NCBI GenBank assembly: GCA_019358855.1
Contig: JAHHII010000012.1
Span: 62,001 to 126,000 of the forward strand
Direction: 5' to 3'
Length of the DNA stretch: 64,000 nucleotides
From: Timaviella obliquedivisa GSE-PSE-MK23-08B
Lineage (GTDB): Bacteria; Cyanobacteriota; Cyanobacteriia; Elainellales; Elainellaceae
The notes under the pieces are model-generated. The model was not told where the DNA came from. It made no database searches and saw nothing but the letters and a program-made list of their open reading frames with translations. The first letter of the stretch is position 1, and every line of letters begins with the position of its first letter. A program made the translations under genes and the position numbers. Below are positions 34,521 through 44,872 of the stretch, piece after piece.

Positions 34521-34669
34521 ATTGTTGTAGGGGTAAATACAGTTATTAACTATTAAAACTAATGAAGAGTACATAGACAATCATTAAATGATATGAAACC
34601 CCTGGGTACGGGTAGGTTAAAGGGGAATGATATCTAGATATTTTCCGTGGTGTCAGTAGGGCAAAGTCC

Positions 34670-35197
34670 ATGATAGGTAATCCAGATTTTTTGACAGGGA
34701 TAGGGCAAGATCAAGCTTCTGAGTTTCAGGAACTTGAAAGCCCAGAGGGTGAACTTCATCTGAGATTTTATGTCACATCAGGTGATGAATTTGCCTTGCC
34801 TGCCACTGGAATTAGAGAGGTCATCTCTTCTGCACCTGACCGGATCACACCCGTTCCTAATGTTTCTCCTTTGCTTTTGGGTACGCTCAATGTGCGAGGA
34901 CGCGTGATCTGGGTTGCCGATTTGGGTCAATTTTTAGGGGACTCCACGCCTTTAAGCACCGATCGCCCCGAAATTTCTGTCATTGCCATTGAAGATCAAG
35001 ACGCAATGTTGGGTCTTGCCATCGATCGAATTATTGGGATGGATTGGCTAGATATTGACACAGTGCAGATGCCAACCAACGTACCAGAGTTGATGGCTCC
35101 TTTTCTACGAGGAGAGTGGTCTTTAGAAAGTTCCGACCATCTGCTGAGATTGCTTGATCAAGTAGCGATTTTGCGATCGGCACGATGGGCAGCATAA
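34670..35197 (+). CDS. hmpC: HmpC, CheW-like adaptor
   Basis: 175 residues. The CheW fold is clear: LHLRFYVTSGDEFALPATGI, REVISSAPDRITPVPNVSPL, LLGTLNVRGRVIWVADLGQF, and AMLGLAIDRIIGMDWLDIDT. It would link the receptor HmpD to the kinase HmpE at the membrane. It is longer than E. coli CheW by a short N-terminal stretch. Operon gap to hmpD is 36 bases. Confidence 0.9.
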   Translation: MIGNPDFLTGIGQDQASEFQELESPEGELHLRFYVTSGDEFALPATGIREVISSAPDRITPVPNVSPLLLGTLNVRGRVIWVADLGQFLGDSTPLSTDRPEISVIAIEDQDAMLGLAIDRIIGMDWLDIDTVQMPTNVPELMAPFLRGEWSLESSDHLLRLLDQVAILRSARWAA

Positions 35198-35233
35198 GCA
35201 CAGTTTGAGATTTGCACGGGCAGGAGAAGGTAA

Positions 35234-37984
35234 ATGGCATCAAGTACTGGGTACGCACAGGAATATCAACAGGCAGAACGAGCTTACATGCTAGGCAGCT
35301 ATGATGAGGCTGCCTCAATTATTGATCGGCTCGCAGAGACTTATCCCAGCGATCCAAACGTTTGCCTACTGCGAGGTCACATCTACTGCTATGGGTTACA
35401 GCAATACGATGTTGCCCGAGAGCAATATCAATCGGTTCTGGGCTTAACATCTGATGCCGAATATGTTAACTATGCCAATAATGGCTTAGCTTATGCTGAT
35501 CAATATGGAGTAGAAAATCCCCTAGGTATAGCAGGAGGGGAAGTGGATGATGCATTCGCAGATATTGATGCCGATTTTGTCAGCACTACCGACCCCCATA
35601 GTTCTGATTCCTACCGTACTAACAGCGGCAATGGAACAAACCTGTCTCATCAAGAATTAGAAGATTTCGATTTTGCAGATCTAAACGTTGCCCCAACGAC
35701 TGGATTGGACTGGAACCCTCAGTCTACTGATCCTCTAGACGCACCAGATTCTTCCCCCTTTGCCAATCCCTTTGCAACTTCTGAGCCATTAGGTGAAACA
35801 GAATTGCCTCTCCTAGATGAGCCTTTCACGCTGAGTCAGTCTGTAGATGATGAAGACTCTTTTACCCTTAATGCTCAGCCAACACCCGACACTTACACTG
35901 CATTCAACAGTGCCTCGGCATTAGATGACTTTAACAACAATTCTGTTACGTCCATGGAGGAATTTGGCTCCCAGTCGCCTTTAAATCCTTCAGATGATGC
36001 AACTCTATTTATGGGCTTAGATGATTCTGACTTAGATGGAGACTTAGGACGGGCAGCAAACACTTTTAGTATGTCGGGTAGTATATCTAACGGCATTTCC
36101 AGCACCAATCTCTATAACCAAGACGATCGCACATTCATTTCCGAAAACTCTGGGTATGGATTAGATGACCTTGATGACGATTTTCCATCACGCGGAGAGC
36201 GTTCTTTTGCTTCAAGCGCTCCCACAACAAGAGCGAACAGCGCTGACTTTTTAGATGAGTTTGACGAGTTTGATGACCTTGGCAGTTTGCCAGAATTCGA
36301 CCTTTCCGATAATTCTATTGATCTAATTAGTCCCACCGACTCTTCAGAATTTAGCACCTCCAAAGACACTTCTGGAGCATTGAATGGTTCTGGATTTGGC
36401 GGCTCAGGGTTCGGATTTAGTGAAAATGTCGATCATTCGACAATTCAGGAAGACGAAATGTTTCCGCTTTCTAGTCATTCTGAGCAAATGCCTAACTTTA
36501 CCCAGGCAAATACTCGTAACCTTGAACCAGAAGTAAGTGTGGAGCAAGGCTGGATTGCACCCCTGGAAAATTCTTCTCTGTCCTCAAAGAAATGGATTGT
36601 TGGTCTGGCTACGGGCGTTGTCTCTGCGATCGTTGTAGCAGGCGTAAGCTATGGGTTTTCAAGTGCAATTCCCAAAGATAAAAAAGCAGTGGTTCAGCCC
36701 TACTTGACCATGGCAAGCCTAGCCATGACCGGGGCAGCACTAGTTGTTGGCGGTAGTGTAGCGGGTGTGTTGAGCGGCATGACCACCAAACAAGTGAAGC
36801 GGACAGCAGCAGATTTGCAGGCGCAGTTTGAGGCCGTGTCGCAAGGTAATCTTAGTGCCCGAGCCACAGTTTACTCGGAAGACGAATTTGGCTTACTTTC
36901 GGTAAGGTTTAATCAGATGGCGAAAACCATCTTAACCAGTACAGGTGAGACTCAACGGAAGGCAGAGGAGCAAGAACAAGCGAAAGAAGACCTGCAACGC
37001 CAAGTCATTCGGCTGCTAGATGATGTGGAAGGGGCCGCTAGGGGCGATTTGACTGTGCAGGCAGAAGTGACGGCTGACGTATTAGGAGCCGTTGCAGATT
37101 CATTCAACCTAACGATTCAAAACCTCCGAGAGATTGTTCAACAGGTTAAAATGGCAGCCCGCCAGGTCACAAAGGGTTCGACAGAAAACGAGATCTTTGC
37201 CCGATCGCTCTCTTCCGATGCTCTGCGACAAGCAGAAGAATTGGCTGTGACCCTTAACTCTGTCCAAGTCATGACCGACTCGATTCAGCGGGTAGCAGAA
37301 AGCGCCCGTGAAGCCGAGGAAGTAGCGCGGTCTGCGTCTAGTACTGCTTTGAGAGGCGGTGAAGCGGTAGAACGGACTGTAGCGGGAATTCTACAAATTC
37401 GAGAAACGGTTGCAGAAACCACTCGGAAGGTGAAGCGTCTGGCTGAATCTTCTCAAGAGATTTCTAAAATTGTGGCGTTGATTTCGCAGATTGCTTCTCG
37501 AACTAACTTGCTGGCACTGAACGCGAGTATCGAGGCGGCAAGAGCAGGTGAGGCAGGACGCGGCTTTGCGATCGTTGCTGACGAAGTGCGGCAGCTTGCC
37601 GATCGTGCTGCCAAAGCATCGAAGGAAATTGAACAAATTGTGTTGCAAATTCAGGGTGAAACCGGGTCAGTTATGACCGCAATGGAAGAAGGGACACAGC
37701 AAGTGATTGAGGGCACTCGGTTGGCAGAACAAGCCAAGCGATCGCTCGAAGACATCATTCAAGTTTCTAACCGGATCGATGTGCTAGTGCGCTCGATTAC
37801 ATCAGACACCGTGGAGCAAACTGAAACTTCGCGGGCTGTGGCACAGGTCATGCAATCTGTGGAGCTAACGGCTCAGGAAACTTCGCAAGAGGCACAACGA
37901 GTTTCTGGCTCTCTGCAAAATCTGGTGGGAGTGGCGCGGGGTCTGCTCTCATCGGTAGAACGGTTTCGAGTTGAGAAAGTTTAG
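35234..37984 (+). CDS. hmpD: HmpD, methyl-accepting chemotaxis protein with TPR-like N-terminus
   Basis: 916 residues. Residues 1-95 look like TPR helices ([40 protein letters not shown]). About 95-450 is acidic, Ser/Asp/Phe-rich disorder with recurring motifs such as LDDLDDDF and [13 protein letters not shown]. Two membrane helices follow (about 454-475 and 490-514), separated by only about 14 residues, so there is no periplasmic ligand domain. Then HAMP-like segments (to about 645) and the signalling hairpin with tip [20 protein letters not shown]. Sensing must be cytoplasmic, within the membrane, or through partner proteins. Followed by hmpE after 80 bases. Confidence 0.92.
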   Translation: MASSTGYAQEYQQAERAYMLGSYDEAASIIDRLAETYPSDPNVCLLRGHIYCYGLQQYDVAREQYQSVLGLTSDAEYVNYANNGLAYADQYGVENPLGIAGGEVDDAFADIDADFVSTTDPHSSDSYRTNSGNGTNLSHQELEDFDFADLNVAPTTGLDWNPQSTDPLDAPDSSPFANPFATSEPLGETELPLLDEPFTLSQSVDDEDSFTLNAQPTPDTYTAFNSASALDDFNNNSVTSMEEFGSQSPLNPSDDATLFMGLDDSDLDGDLGRAANTFSMSGSISNGISSTNLYNQDDRTFISENSGYGLDDLDDDFPSRGERSFASSAPTTRANSADFLDEFDEFDDLGSLPEFDLSDNSIDLISPTDSSEFSTSKDTSGALNGSGFGGSGFGFSENVDHSTIQEDEMFPLSSHSEQMPNFTQANTRNLEPEVSVEQGWIAPLENSSLSSKKWIVGLATGVVSAIVVAGVSYGFSSAIPKDKKAVVQPYLTMASLAMTGAALVVGGSVAGVLSGMTTKQVKRTAADLQAQFEAVSQGNLSARATVYSEDEFGLLSVRFNQMAKTILTSTGETQRKAEEQEQAKEDLQRQVIRLLDDVEGAARGDLTVQAEVTADVLGAVADSFNLTIQNLREIVQQVKMAARQVTKGSTENEIFARSLSSDALRQAEELAVTLNSVQVMTDSIQRVAESAREAEEVARSASSTALRGGEAVERTVAGILQIRETVAETTRKVKRLAESSQEISKIVALISQIASRTNLLALNASIEAARAGEAGRGFAIVADEVRQLADRAAKASKEIEQIVLQIQGETGSVMTAMEEGTQQVIEGTRLAEQAKRSLEDIIQVSNRIDVLVRSITSDTVEQTETSRAVAQVMQSVELTAQETSQEAQRVSGSLQNLVGVARGLLSSVERFRVEKV

Positions 37985-38064
37985 GTTGAACCTTAGACCC
38001 TTCGTTTTAGACATTTTATTGCCGTTATCGGGCGATCGCCAAGAGTATTCAGAGGAACACTGCT

Positions 38065-41000
38065 ATGCTGTCGGAACAACAACAGCGGATTATGGGCTAC
38101 TTCATTGAGGAGGCGAAAGATCACCTCAATACCATTGAGCAGGGGTTGCTGAATCTGCAAGGGACGATTGAAGACCCCGAAATGGTAAATGAGGTTTTTC
38201 GAGCCGCCCACTCAGTCAAAGGCGGAGCCGCAATGCTGGGACTAACTAGCATTCAGCAAGCAGCCCATCGTCTAGAGGACTACTTCAAGATTCTCAAAGA
38301 GTGTCCAATAGAAATTGACCAAGCCTTAGAAACCCTTTTCCTCAAAATTTTTGATGCGCTGCAAGCCTTGCTTGAACAGTTGCAGGGTCCTTTCGGGTTA
38401 ACCAACGATAAATCGGCAGAAGTCATGGCAGGTGTAGAGCCTGTTTTTCAAGAATTGAATCGCCGTTTTAGTGGCTTAATCGGTCAGGTGAACAGTACGC
38501 TTCTTGAAGACGTGGATTTAAGCATCCTCTCAATAGGACAGCCTGTTTCCGCCCCAGTTGGCGTACCCGCAGCAGAAGAAAGTGCACTCCAACTCATTTT
38601 TCAAAGCGAAGTCCCGATTCGACTCCGAGAAATGCTTCAGTTGTTCAAACAAAAAGAGACTACCGATAGCCGACAACAACTTCAAGCGATTTGTTCGGTG
38701 TTAGGGCAATACGGTGACCCACTTGATTTACTGGCTTGGTGTAGGTTGCTAGATGATGTTCGCAGAGCGATCGCCAACCCCCAAAATAGCTACCGTGTTC
38801 TTGCTCCTGTCATCATTAAAGAAGTCAAGCAGGCTCAAGAATTAGTCTTGTCTGGGCGCTCCACCGAAATTTTGGCGAGTAACAATTTAACAGCACTTCT
38901 GCCCCTACAAGATGAATCTAACGTTAATGATCTAGGTTCCGACTTTACAGATTTGTTAGGCTCAATGGAATTGAGCGGCAGCGGCTTTGATGAGCGTGAA
39001 GATGTTTTATCGTTTGATGATCTCGATAGATTTGTAGTTCCACTCAATGAATCTTTGAGCGCGATCGCAGTATTCGATCAGACAGATCTTCTGACCAATG
39101 ACGACTGGTTTAATGATGCCGTTACTCAAGAAGAATCAGGAGGGGAGGCGATAGCACTAGAAATCTCCCCATTTGAGTCAGAATTTAGCCTTAATTTCAA
39201 CGAAGCCGATTTTGAAACTTCTGCCAATTCAGATTTATCCTTTAATGATCAGCCATCCTCTAAAACCAATTCTTCACTAGACGGTCGATCAGGTCCAGAA
39301 GTCGGAATTGCAGAATTAAACAGTTTGGCTGACCTCTTTGAAGGAGAAATGCCTAATCTAGACTTGACATGGCAGTCAGAAGAGTCCGCTGATGACCTTC
39401 ACGAAACCACCGTTTCTTCTGAGTTAAGAAGTCAGAGTGCCGATAGTGAGTTTTCTGATTTGTTACTGGATAACCTTAATGACCTTGATCTATCTAATGA
39501 TCTCGTTTTAGATGATTTGGTAGAAGAAGATTTGTCAGAATTGCTTGATAGCCCTTTCCAACCTCAGCAGCAAAGTTCCCTGATGCCCCAAGGGAACCTG
39601 ATGGTCTCAGACAATCTGTTGCAATTAGCTGCACTATCATCAGATGACCCCTTTCAGGCAGACTGGCTCGATAGCGCCTCGGCACCTGAAACGTCATCTG
39701 AAATATCGTTTGATGAGATGGGAACAGGTGTAGGGTTGATTGATCCGCTTGGCACAGTATCGGCTGATGAGCAAATTGCGCTGAATTTGAGTCATGACGG
39801 AGCGATCGCCCCCTCTGATCCTCTGTTTGATTTAGCTGGATCTGATCTGCCCAACTTGACCGAGCAACCTGCCTTAGTTGCTTCTGACGACCCATTTACA
39901 TTAAGCATCGCTCAAACTACCGAGTTTGCTAAGTTAGGTGAGCCTAGCGAGCTTAACAATGATTCGCCTTTCAGTTTTTTTGAAGCAGATTTCTTTGAAC
40001 AGCCTGCTGAACTTCAGCCAGCAAAAGATTCCGGGTTTCCTCTACTAGCTGAAAAAGCTGATGCGGGTTCAACCACTTTATCTAACGAGGAAATTGCAAA
40101 TTTTGCTGGTCTCTCTGACACTCCTGAGACTGTCCCAGATTTATTGGTAGAGCAATTAGACTCTACAAACGGCTCTGAACTGTTCTTTGACATGGAATCG
40201 TCTGCAAGAGCAGTAGAGGATGTGAGTGCATCAATTCTTGATGAAAAGTTGGAAGAAGGAGGCTTCGAGCTTTCTGCGGCTTCTCAGCCTGTCGAGGCAA
40301 AGCTGCTAGAACTTAACTCAGAATCCAGATTAGCAGAGGAAAATGAGTTTACGTTCTTTTCAACAGATCAATCAGATTCACAGACTGATGATGAGATGGA
40401 AGCTTTTGAATTGGATAATCTTTGGAATATTTGCTCCGAATCTGAGCAAGCCGTATTGAAGATTGATGAGATAGAAGAGGAGTCTGTAGAAAGCTCACCT
40501 AGTTCGTTGAACTTTGACTTACACTCTCAGCCCAATGAAGTTAACTTTTTCAACTTGACTGATAGTTTGACTGACAGTAGCTCAGAAGATTTTCCTACGC
40601 TAAACTTCCGCAGTCCAGAGGAAAATGGCGAACTAAACTTTAACAACTTGACCCATTATCCTGAACCTAACTTAGGGCAAATTGCTCAAGATACGGAGAT
40701 AGATAAGTTGTGGGTTGAAACTACAGCAGAAGGATATGTAGACGATAATACTTTATCCGAAAGCACCATTCCATCTTTAACCAGTGATGCTTGGGAGAAT
40801 GGTGCAAATGAATGGTTTATGGATGAATCCAATTCACCTCACAATGGAGAATCGGTAAATATCAATATTGGTGATACCTTTGCGAGTGATCGCGACGCTG
40901 AAGTTTCAGTTCCTCTTAACCAACTTGAGCCTTCTAAAGCAGAGGAGTTTATCGCTCTAAGTCCCATTCATGCAGCAGATTCAAGAGAGGCTGAGGAGAT

Positions 41001-43620
41001 AGAGAGATTCCCAAATAGCGTTTCAGGCTTCATGCAGGCTCAAGATTCAGCTAACTCGGAGATAGAGGATTTTACAAGATTTGAGTTTGAATTAGAAAGT
41101 CCTGAAGGATTTGGGGAAGCAGCGATCGCCGCTCCAATCACCCTAAAGCCCCATGATTCAGCCCAGGATGACTTTGCTGAACTAGACGACTTATTTGTGG
41201 AAACCGGAGTTGGGGCGGTTTCAGAATCCTACCCATTTTCACTCGACTTTGGAGAAGGTTTTGATGGAGAGCCTATGGAGCCTATGGAAGCACCGGAGAA
41301 ACCTGTCTCTTCATCGGCCATCCCCCTCAATCAACCTGCTCAACCCGATGACTTTTCTGACTTAGAAGCCATACTCGGGGAAACAACTCAAACTTCTGCT
41401 GAAGTAAATCAAATATTGTTTGAGCCGGAACAAAATAACTTTGATGATTTAGAACTCTTACTAGGTGATGCTCTTCCACCCGCAGCTTCTCCTGTTGTTG
41501 AGACAACCCTCAACATGCCAGCTAAAAATGATGAATTTGGTGACCTTGAAGATTTGCTGAAAGATGCGGATCAAACCTTAGCGGGAGGCTCGGTAAGTCG
41601 TAAAGCTGCCAACGCTCCTAACCGTCGGTCGAATCGCCGGGGAGTTCTGAGCGATCAGACCATGCGAGTTTCGGTTAAGCATTTAGACAATCTCAACAAC
41701 CTGGTTGGAGAGATGGTGGTCAACCGGAATAGTCTAGAACAAGCTCAGGAACGTTTACGCCAGTTTCTCGACAATTTGCTTTATCAGGTGCAGCAATTGA
41801 GCGATGTGGGTCAGCGGATGCGCGACTTGTACGAGCGATCGCTGCTTGAAAGTTCTTTGCTTTCAACTCGCCGCAGTTATCATCTTAAACCTCAAAGAGA
41901 TAGTGGCTTTGGAGTAGGGCAGAGTAATTCATCAAACCATGCGACCGGAGAAAGCTTTGATGCGCTAGAGATGGATCGCTTTACTGGGTTCCATACTCTT
42001 TCGCAAGAAATGATTGAGTTAATTGTGCGAGTGCGAGAATCGGCTTCTGATATTGATTTTGTAGTGGAAGAAAGCGATCAAGTGACTCGCAACTTCCGGC
42101 AAATTACGACCCAGCTTCAAGAAGGCTTGACCCGTGCCCGCATGGTTCCTTTTGCTCAAACGGCTGACCGTTTGCCCAGAGGCGTGAGAGACAATGCTTT
42201 GAAGTATGGTAAGCAAGCAGAGTTGCTGGTCGAGGGGCGAGATACTTTGATTGACAAGATGATTATTGAGCATCTCTATGACCCAATGACGCATTTGGTC
42301 AATAATGCAGTGGCTCATGGAATCGAAACCGCAGCAGAAAGACTTGCTGCTGGTAAGCCCCCTATGGGCAAGATTGTGCTGCGAACTTTTCACCAAGGAA
42401 ACCAAACTATTATTTCGGTGAGTGATGATGGGGCAGGCATTGACCAAGAGCGGGTGAAGTCGAAGGCGATCGCCAAAGGGCTAATTACTGCGGCAGAAGC
42501 TAAACAAATGTCTCGCATGGACACCTACGACTTACTATTCCATCATGGGTTTAGTACTGCCGACCAAATTGACGATCTCAAAGGGCGAGGTGTGGGTCTT
42601 GATGTGGTTCGTAGCAACCTGAATGAAATTCGGGGTGTTATTAGCATCGATTCAACCGTTGGCAAAGGCACAACTTTTACAATCCGTCTACCCCTGACCT
42701 TAAGCATCTCTAAAGCCCTCTGCTGTATCAGCAACCGTGCCCGCATTGCTTTCCCTATGGATGGTGTAGAAGACATGCTGGATATCCCTAGAGAAAGAGT
42801 GCAGATTGACGCGCAAGGTCGCTCCTGTATCTACTGGCGCGATGCCTTGCTTCCCTTCCAACCCTTAACTGATTTATTGAAACACGGGCGGATCCTGGGT
42901 CGAGGTAGCGTGTATGGGGGCAACCAGGAGGACGACATTATTTCAGTGGTTGTCTTGCGTAGCACTGGGAATAACCTGGCGCTTCAGGTCGACCAGGTGC
43001 TAGGTGAGCAAGAAATTGTGATTAAGCAGCTAGAAGGCCCTGTTCCTAAACCCATTGGCATTGCAGGAGCAACAGTGATGGGAGATGGGCGAATTATGCC
43101 GATCGCGGATGTTTTGGAGTTGATCGATCTGGCAGAAGGGCGAGTTCGCCGAGATGCGGGTAGTTCACTTTGGGAAATGGAAGAGCAGCTTCCTCCAGAA
43201 GCCTTTACGGCGAAAACCGAGCCAACGGTTCTCATTGTGGATGACTCGATTACGGTTCGAGAATTACTGTCGATGACGTTTAACAAAGTGGGCTATCGCG
43301 TGGAGCAAGCCCGTGACGGACAAGAGGCTTGGGAAAAACTTCGCTCTGGTCTGCCTTGTGACTTGGTATTCTGTGACATTGAGATGCCACGAATGGACGG
43401 ATTAGAACTACTTTCCCGTCTGCAAAAAGACCCCGGTCTTAGCCACTTACCGATCGCCATGCTGACTTCCAGAGGAGCCGATCGCCATCGCCAAATGGCA
43501 GTTCAACTGGGCGCAAAGGGATACTTTACCAAACCGTACCTCGAAGAAGCCTTATTGGATGCTGCTCAGCGAATGCTAAAAGGAGAAGTTTTAGTTACTA
43601 AAAGTGCCAATCGCTCTTAA
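38065..43620 (+). CDS. hmpE: HmpE, hybrid CheA kinase with receiver domain and giant acidic linker
   Basis: 1851 residues. HPt domain first, phospho-His49 in AAHSVKGGAAMLG. About residues 290-1170 form a very long acidic disordered linker. P3 dimerisation helices start near QTMRVSVKHLDNLNNLVGEM; HATPase with HLVNNAVAHGIE (N box), DDGAGID near 1454 (G1) and GRGVGLDVV (G2); CheW-like domain (CCISNRARIAFPMDGVEDML); C-terminal receiver with Asp1771 in VFCDIEMPRMDG and Lys in YFTKPYLEE. All catalytic elements appear intact. The linker holds four similar motifs at residues 1035, 1095, 1124 and 1156 (DDFAELDDLFVET, DDFSDLEAILGET, NNFDDLELLLGDA, DEFGDLEDLLKDA). Known relatives such as PixL are shorter. 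Kinase of the operon. Confidence 0.93.
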   Translation: MLSEQQQRIMGYFIEEAKDHLNTIEQGLLNLQGTIEDPEMVNEVFRAAHSVKGGAAMLGLTSIQQAAHRLEDYFKILKECPIEIDQALETLFLKIFDALQALLEQLQGPFGLTNDKSAEVMAGVEPVFQELNRRFSGLIGQVNSTLLEDVDLSILSIGQPVSAPVGVPAAEESALQLIFQSEVPIRLREMLQLFKQKETTDSRQQLQAICSVLGQYGDPLDLLAWCRLLDDVRRAIANPQNSYRVLAPVIIKEVKQAQELVLSGRSTEILASNNLTALLPLQDESNVNDLGSDFTDLLGSMELSGSGFDEREDVLSFDDLDRFVVPLNESLSAIAVFDQTDLLTNDDWFNDAVTQEESGGEAIALEISPFESEFSLNFNEADFETSANSDLSFNDQPSSKTNSSLDGRSGPEVGIAELNSLADLFEGEMPNLDLTWQSEESADDLHETTVSSELRSQSADSEFSDLLLDNLNDLDLSNDLVLDDLVEEDLSELLDSPFQPQQQSSLMPQGNLMVSDNLLQLAALSSDDPFQADWLDSASAPETSSEISFDEMGTGVGLIDPLGTVSADEQIALNLSHDGAIAPSDPLFDLAGSDLPNLTEQPALVASDDPFTLSIAQTTEFAKLGEPSELNNDSPFSFFEADFFEQPAELQPAKDSGFPLLAEKADAGSTTLSNEEIANFAGLSDTPETVPDLLVEQLDSTNGSELFFDMESSARAVEDVSASILDEKLEEGGFELSAASQPVEAKLLELNSESRLAEENEFTFFSTDQSDSQTDDEMEAFELDNLWNICSESEQAVLKIDEIEEESVESSPSSLNFDLHSQPNEVNFFNLTDSLTDSSSEDFPTLNFRSPEENGELNFNNLTHYPEPNLGQIAQDTEIDKLWVETTAEGYVDDNTLSESTIPSLTSDAWENGANEWFMDESNSPHNGESVNINIGDTFASDRDAEVSVPLNQLEPSKAEEFIALSPIHAADSREAEEIERFPNSVSGFMQAQDSANSEIEDFTRFEFELESPEGFGEAAIAAPITLKPHDSAQDDFAELDDLFVETGVGAVSESYPFSLDFGEGFDGEPMEPMEAPEKPVSSSAIPLNQPAQPDDFSDLEAILGETTQTSAEVNQILFEPEQNNFDDLELLLGDALPPAASPVVETTLNMPAKNDEFGDLEDLLKDADQTLAGGSVSRKAANAPNRRSNRRGVLSDQTMRVSVKHLDNLNNLVGEMVVNRNSLEQAQERLRQFLDNLLYQVQQLSDVGQRMRDLYERSLLESSLLSTRRSYHLKPQRDSGFGVGQSNSSNHATGESFDALEMDRFTGFHTLSQEMIELIVRVRESASDIDFVVEESDQVTRNFRQITTQLQEGLTRARMVPFAQTADRLPRGVRDNALKYGKQAELLVEGRDTLIDKMIIEHLYDPMTHLVNNAVAHGIETAAERLAAGKPPMGKIVLRTFHQGNQTIISVSDDGAGIDQERVKSKAIAKGLITAAEAKQMSRMDTYDLLFHHGFSTADQIDDLKGRGVGLDVVRSNLNEIRGVISIDSTVGKGTTFTIRLPLTLSISKALCCISNRARIAFPMDGVEDMLDIPRERVQIDAQGRSCIYWRDALLPFQPLTDLLKHGRILGRGSVYGGNQEDDIISVVVLRSTGNNLALQVDQVLGEQEIVIKQLEGPVPKPIGIAGATVMGDGRIMPIADVLELIDLAEGRVRRDAGSSLWEMEEQLPPEAFTAKTEPTVLIVDDSITVRELLSMTFNKVGYRVEQARDGQEAWEKLRSGLPCDLVFCDIEMPRMDGLELLSRLQKDPGLSHLPIAMLTSRGADRHRQMAVQLGAKGYFTKPYLEEALLDAAQRMLKGEVLVTKSANRS

Positions 43621-43639
43621 TCATTGGAATGCTTAAATC

Positions 43640-43679
43640 AACAGCGGGTGAAAACCTGATCAGATTTCCACCCACTGTT
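43640..43679. terminator. Imperfect hairpin between convergent hmpE and gcvT
   Basis: aacagcgggtg (43640-43650) pairs with cacccactgtt (43669-43679) with one mismatch; the loop contains the palindrome ctgatcag. Followed by attacg rather than a T run, so a weak terminator or mRNA end stabiliser. The remaining bases to 43744 contain a direct repeat of acgcaaatatc. Confidence 0.55.
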
Positions 43680-43744
43680 ATTACGCAAATATCTATCACG
43701 CAAATATCATTCAATAGTATTCAAAATGATTTAAAGGACTACTG

Positions 43745-44851
43745 TTAGCTTTTATAAAAGGGTCGCTTCACTACGGTTGCGGGATAAGTTTTGCCTCTTA
43801 TTTCTACATCCACTAACTGATTGAGTTTTGAAAGATCGCTACGAACATAGCCCAGGGCGATCGGGTAGCCTAAAGTGGGAGAAAGCGTGCCACTCGTCAC
43901 TGTTCCTACAGGTTCTCCTTCATAAAAAATTGGGTAGTCATGGCGGGCAATATTGCGTCCTTCCATTTTCAACCCAACTAACCGCCGAGAAACTCCGGAT
44001 TGTTTCTGTGCCTCTAAACCCGATCGCCCAATAAAATCACCCTTTCGGTCAAGATGCACCACCCAGCCTAGCCCAGCTTCTAACGGAGTCGTCTGCTCAT
44101 TAATATCCTGTCCATAAAGCGCCATAGCAGCTTCAAGCCGCAAAGTATCGCGTGCGCCAAGCCCACAGGGAAGAACATTTTGAGAAATAAGCGATCGCCA
44201 CAACTCTACCCCAACTTCCGGGGCAACCATCACCTCAAACCCGTCTTCGCCCGTGTACCCCGTCCGAGCCAAAAAACCAAGTTCTCCTAAGACAGTCCCA
44301 TCCAAGTGACCAAACCGTTTAACAGCCGATAAATCTTCCTTCACAAATTTTTGAAGAGCTTGTACAGATTCAGGACCCTGAATTGCGATTAGCGTTTGCG
44401 TGAGAGAAAGATCTTGGAAATGAATTTGTGATAAATCCAGATGAGCCTGTAGCCAATCTCTATCCTTAGAAGCGGTAGACGCATTCACAATGGTGGTGAT
44501 GCGTTCTTCCCCCACTTTATTGATACCTTGATAATAAATAATTAGGTCGTCAATAATGCCTGCACTGGGGTTTAGTAGAACTGTGTATTGGGCTTCGCCA
44601 GGTTGTAAGCGGCTCAAATCAGATGGAACAAGATATTGGATCTGCTCAATAAGGTTATGACCGCTCAAAACAAACTTGCCCATGTGTGAAATATCGAATA
44701 AACCTACTTGCTGTCGAACTGCCTGATGCTCTTTGCTAATGCCGCTATATTGAACTGGCATTTCCCACCCCGAGAACGGTACCATCCTGGCGCTAAGTTC
44801 AAGATGAAGCAAATGAAGCGGAGTATAAAAAGGGATTTTAGGATAAGACAT
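43745..44851 (-). CDS. gcvT: Aminomethyltransferase, glycine cleavage T protein
   Basis: 368 residues. Begins MSYPKIPFYTPLHLLHLELS, then RMVPFSGWEMPVQYSG, GLFDISHMGKFVLSG, LSRLQPGEAQYTVLLNPSAG, ARTGYTGEDGFEVMV and CGLGARDTLRLEAAMALYGQ, all typical of GcvT with its folate-binding and aminomethyl-lipoyl sites; the C-terminal barrel ends RGKTYPATVVKRPFY. It transfers the methylene group to tetrahydrofolate in glycine decarboxylation, central to photorespiration. Full length. Its start is 22 bases downstream of the Pro/Ser-rich protein's stop on the same strand; the other gcv genes are not in the window. Confidence 0.95.
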   Translation of the reverse strand: MSYPKIPFYTPLHLLHLELSARMVPFSGWEMPVQYSGISKEHQAVRQQVGLFDISHMGKFVLSGHNLIEQIQYLVPSDLSRLQPGEAQYTVLLNPSAGIIDDLIIYYQGINKVGEERITTIVNASTASKDRDWLQAHLDLSQIHFQDLSLTQTLIAIQGPESVQALQKFVKEDLSAVKRFGHLDGTVLGELGFLARTGYTGEDGFEVMVAPEVGVELWRSLISQNVLPCGLGARDTLRLEAAMALYGQDINEQTTPLEAGLGWVVHLDRKGDFIGRSGLEAQKQSGVSRRLVGLKMEGRNIARHDYPIFYEGEPVGTVTSGTLSPTLGYPIALGYVRSDLSKLNQLVDVEIRGKTYPATVVKRPFYKS

Positions 44852-44872
44852 TGCCAGGGAGGATGAAGAACG

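Noticed and set aside
39494-39895. 133-codon antisense frame in hmpE
   Set aside because: It is opposite the low-complexity acidic linker; composition (Gln/Ser/His-rich) simply reflects the complement of Asp/Glu/Leu codons.
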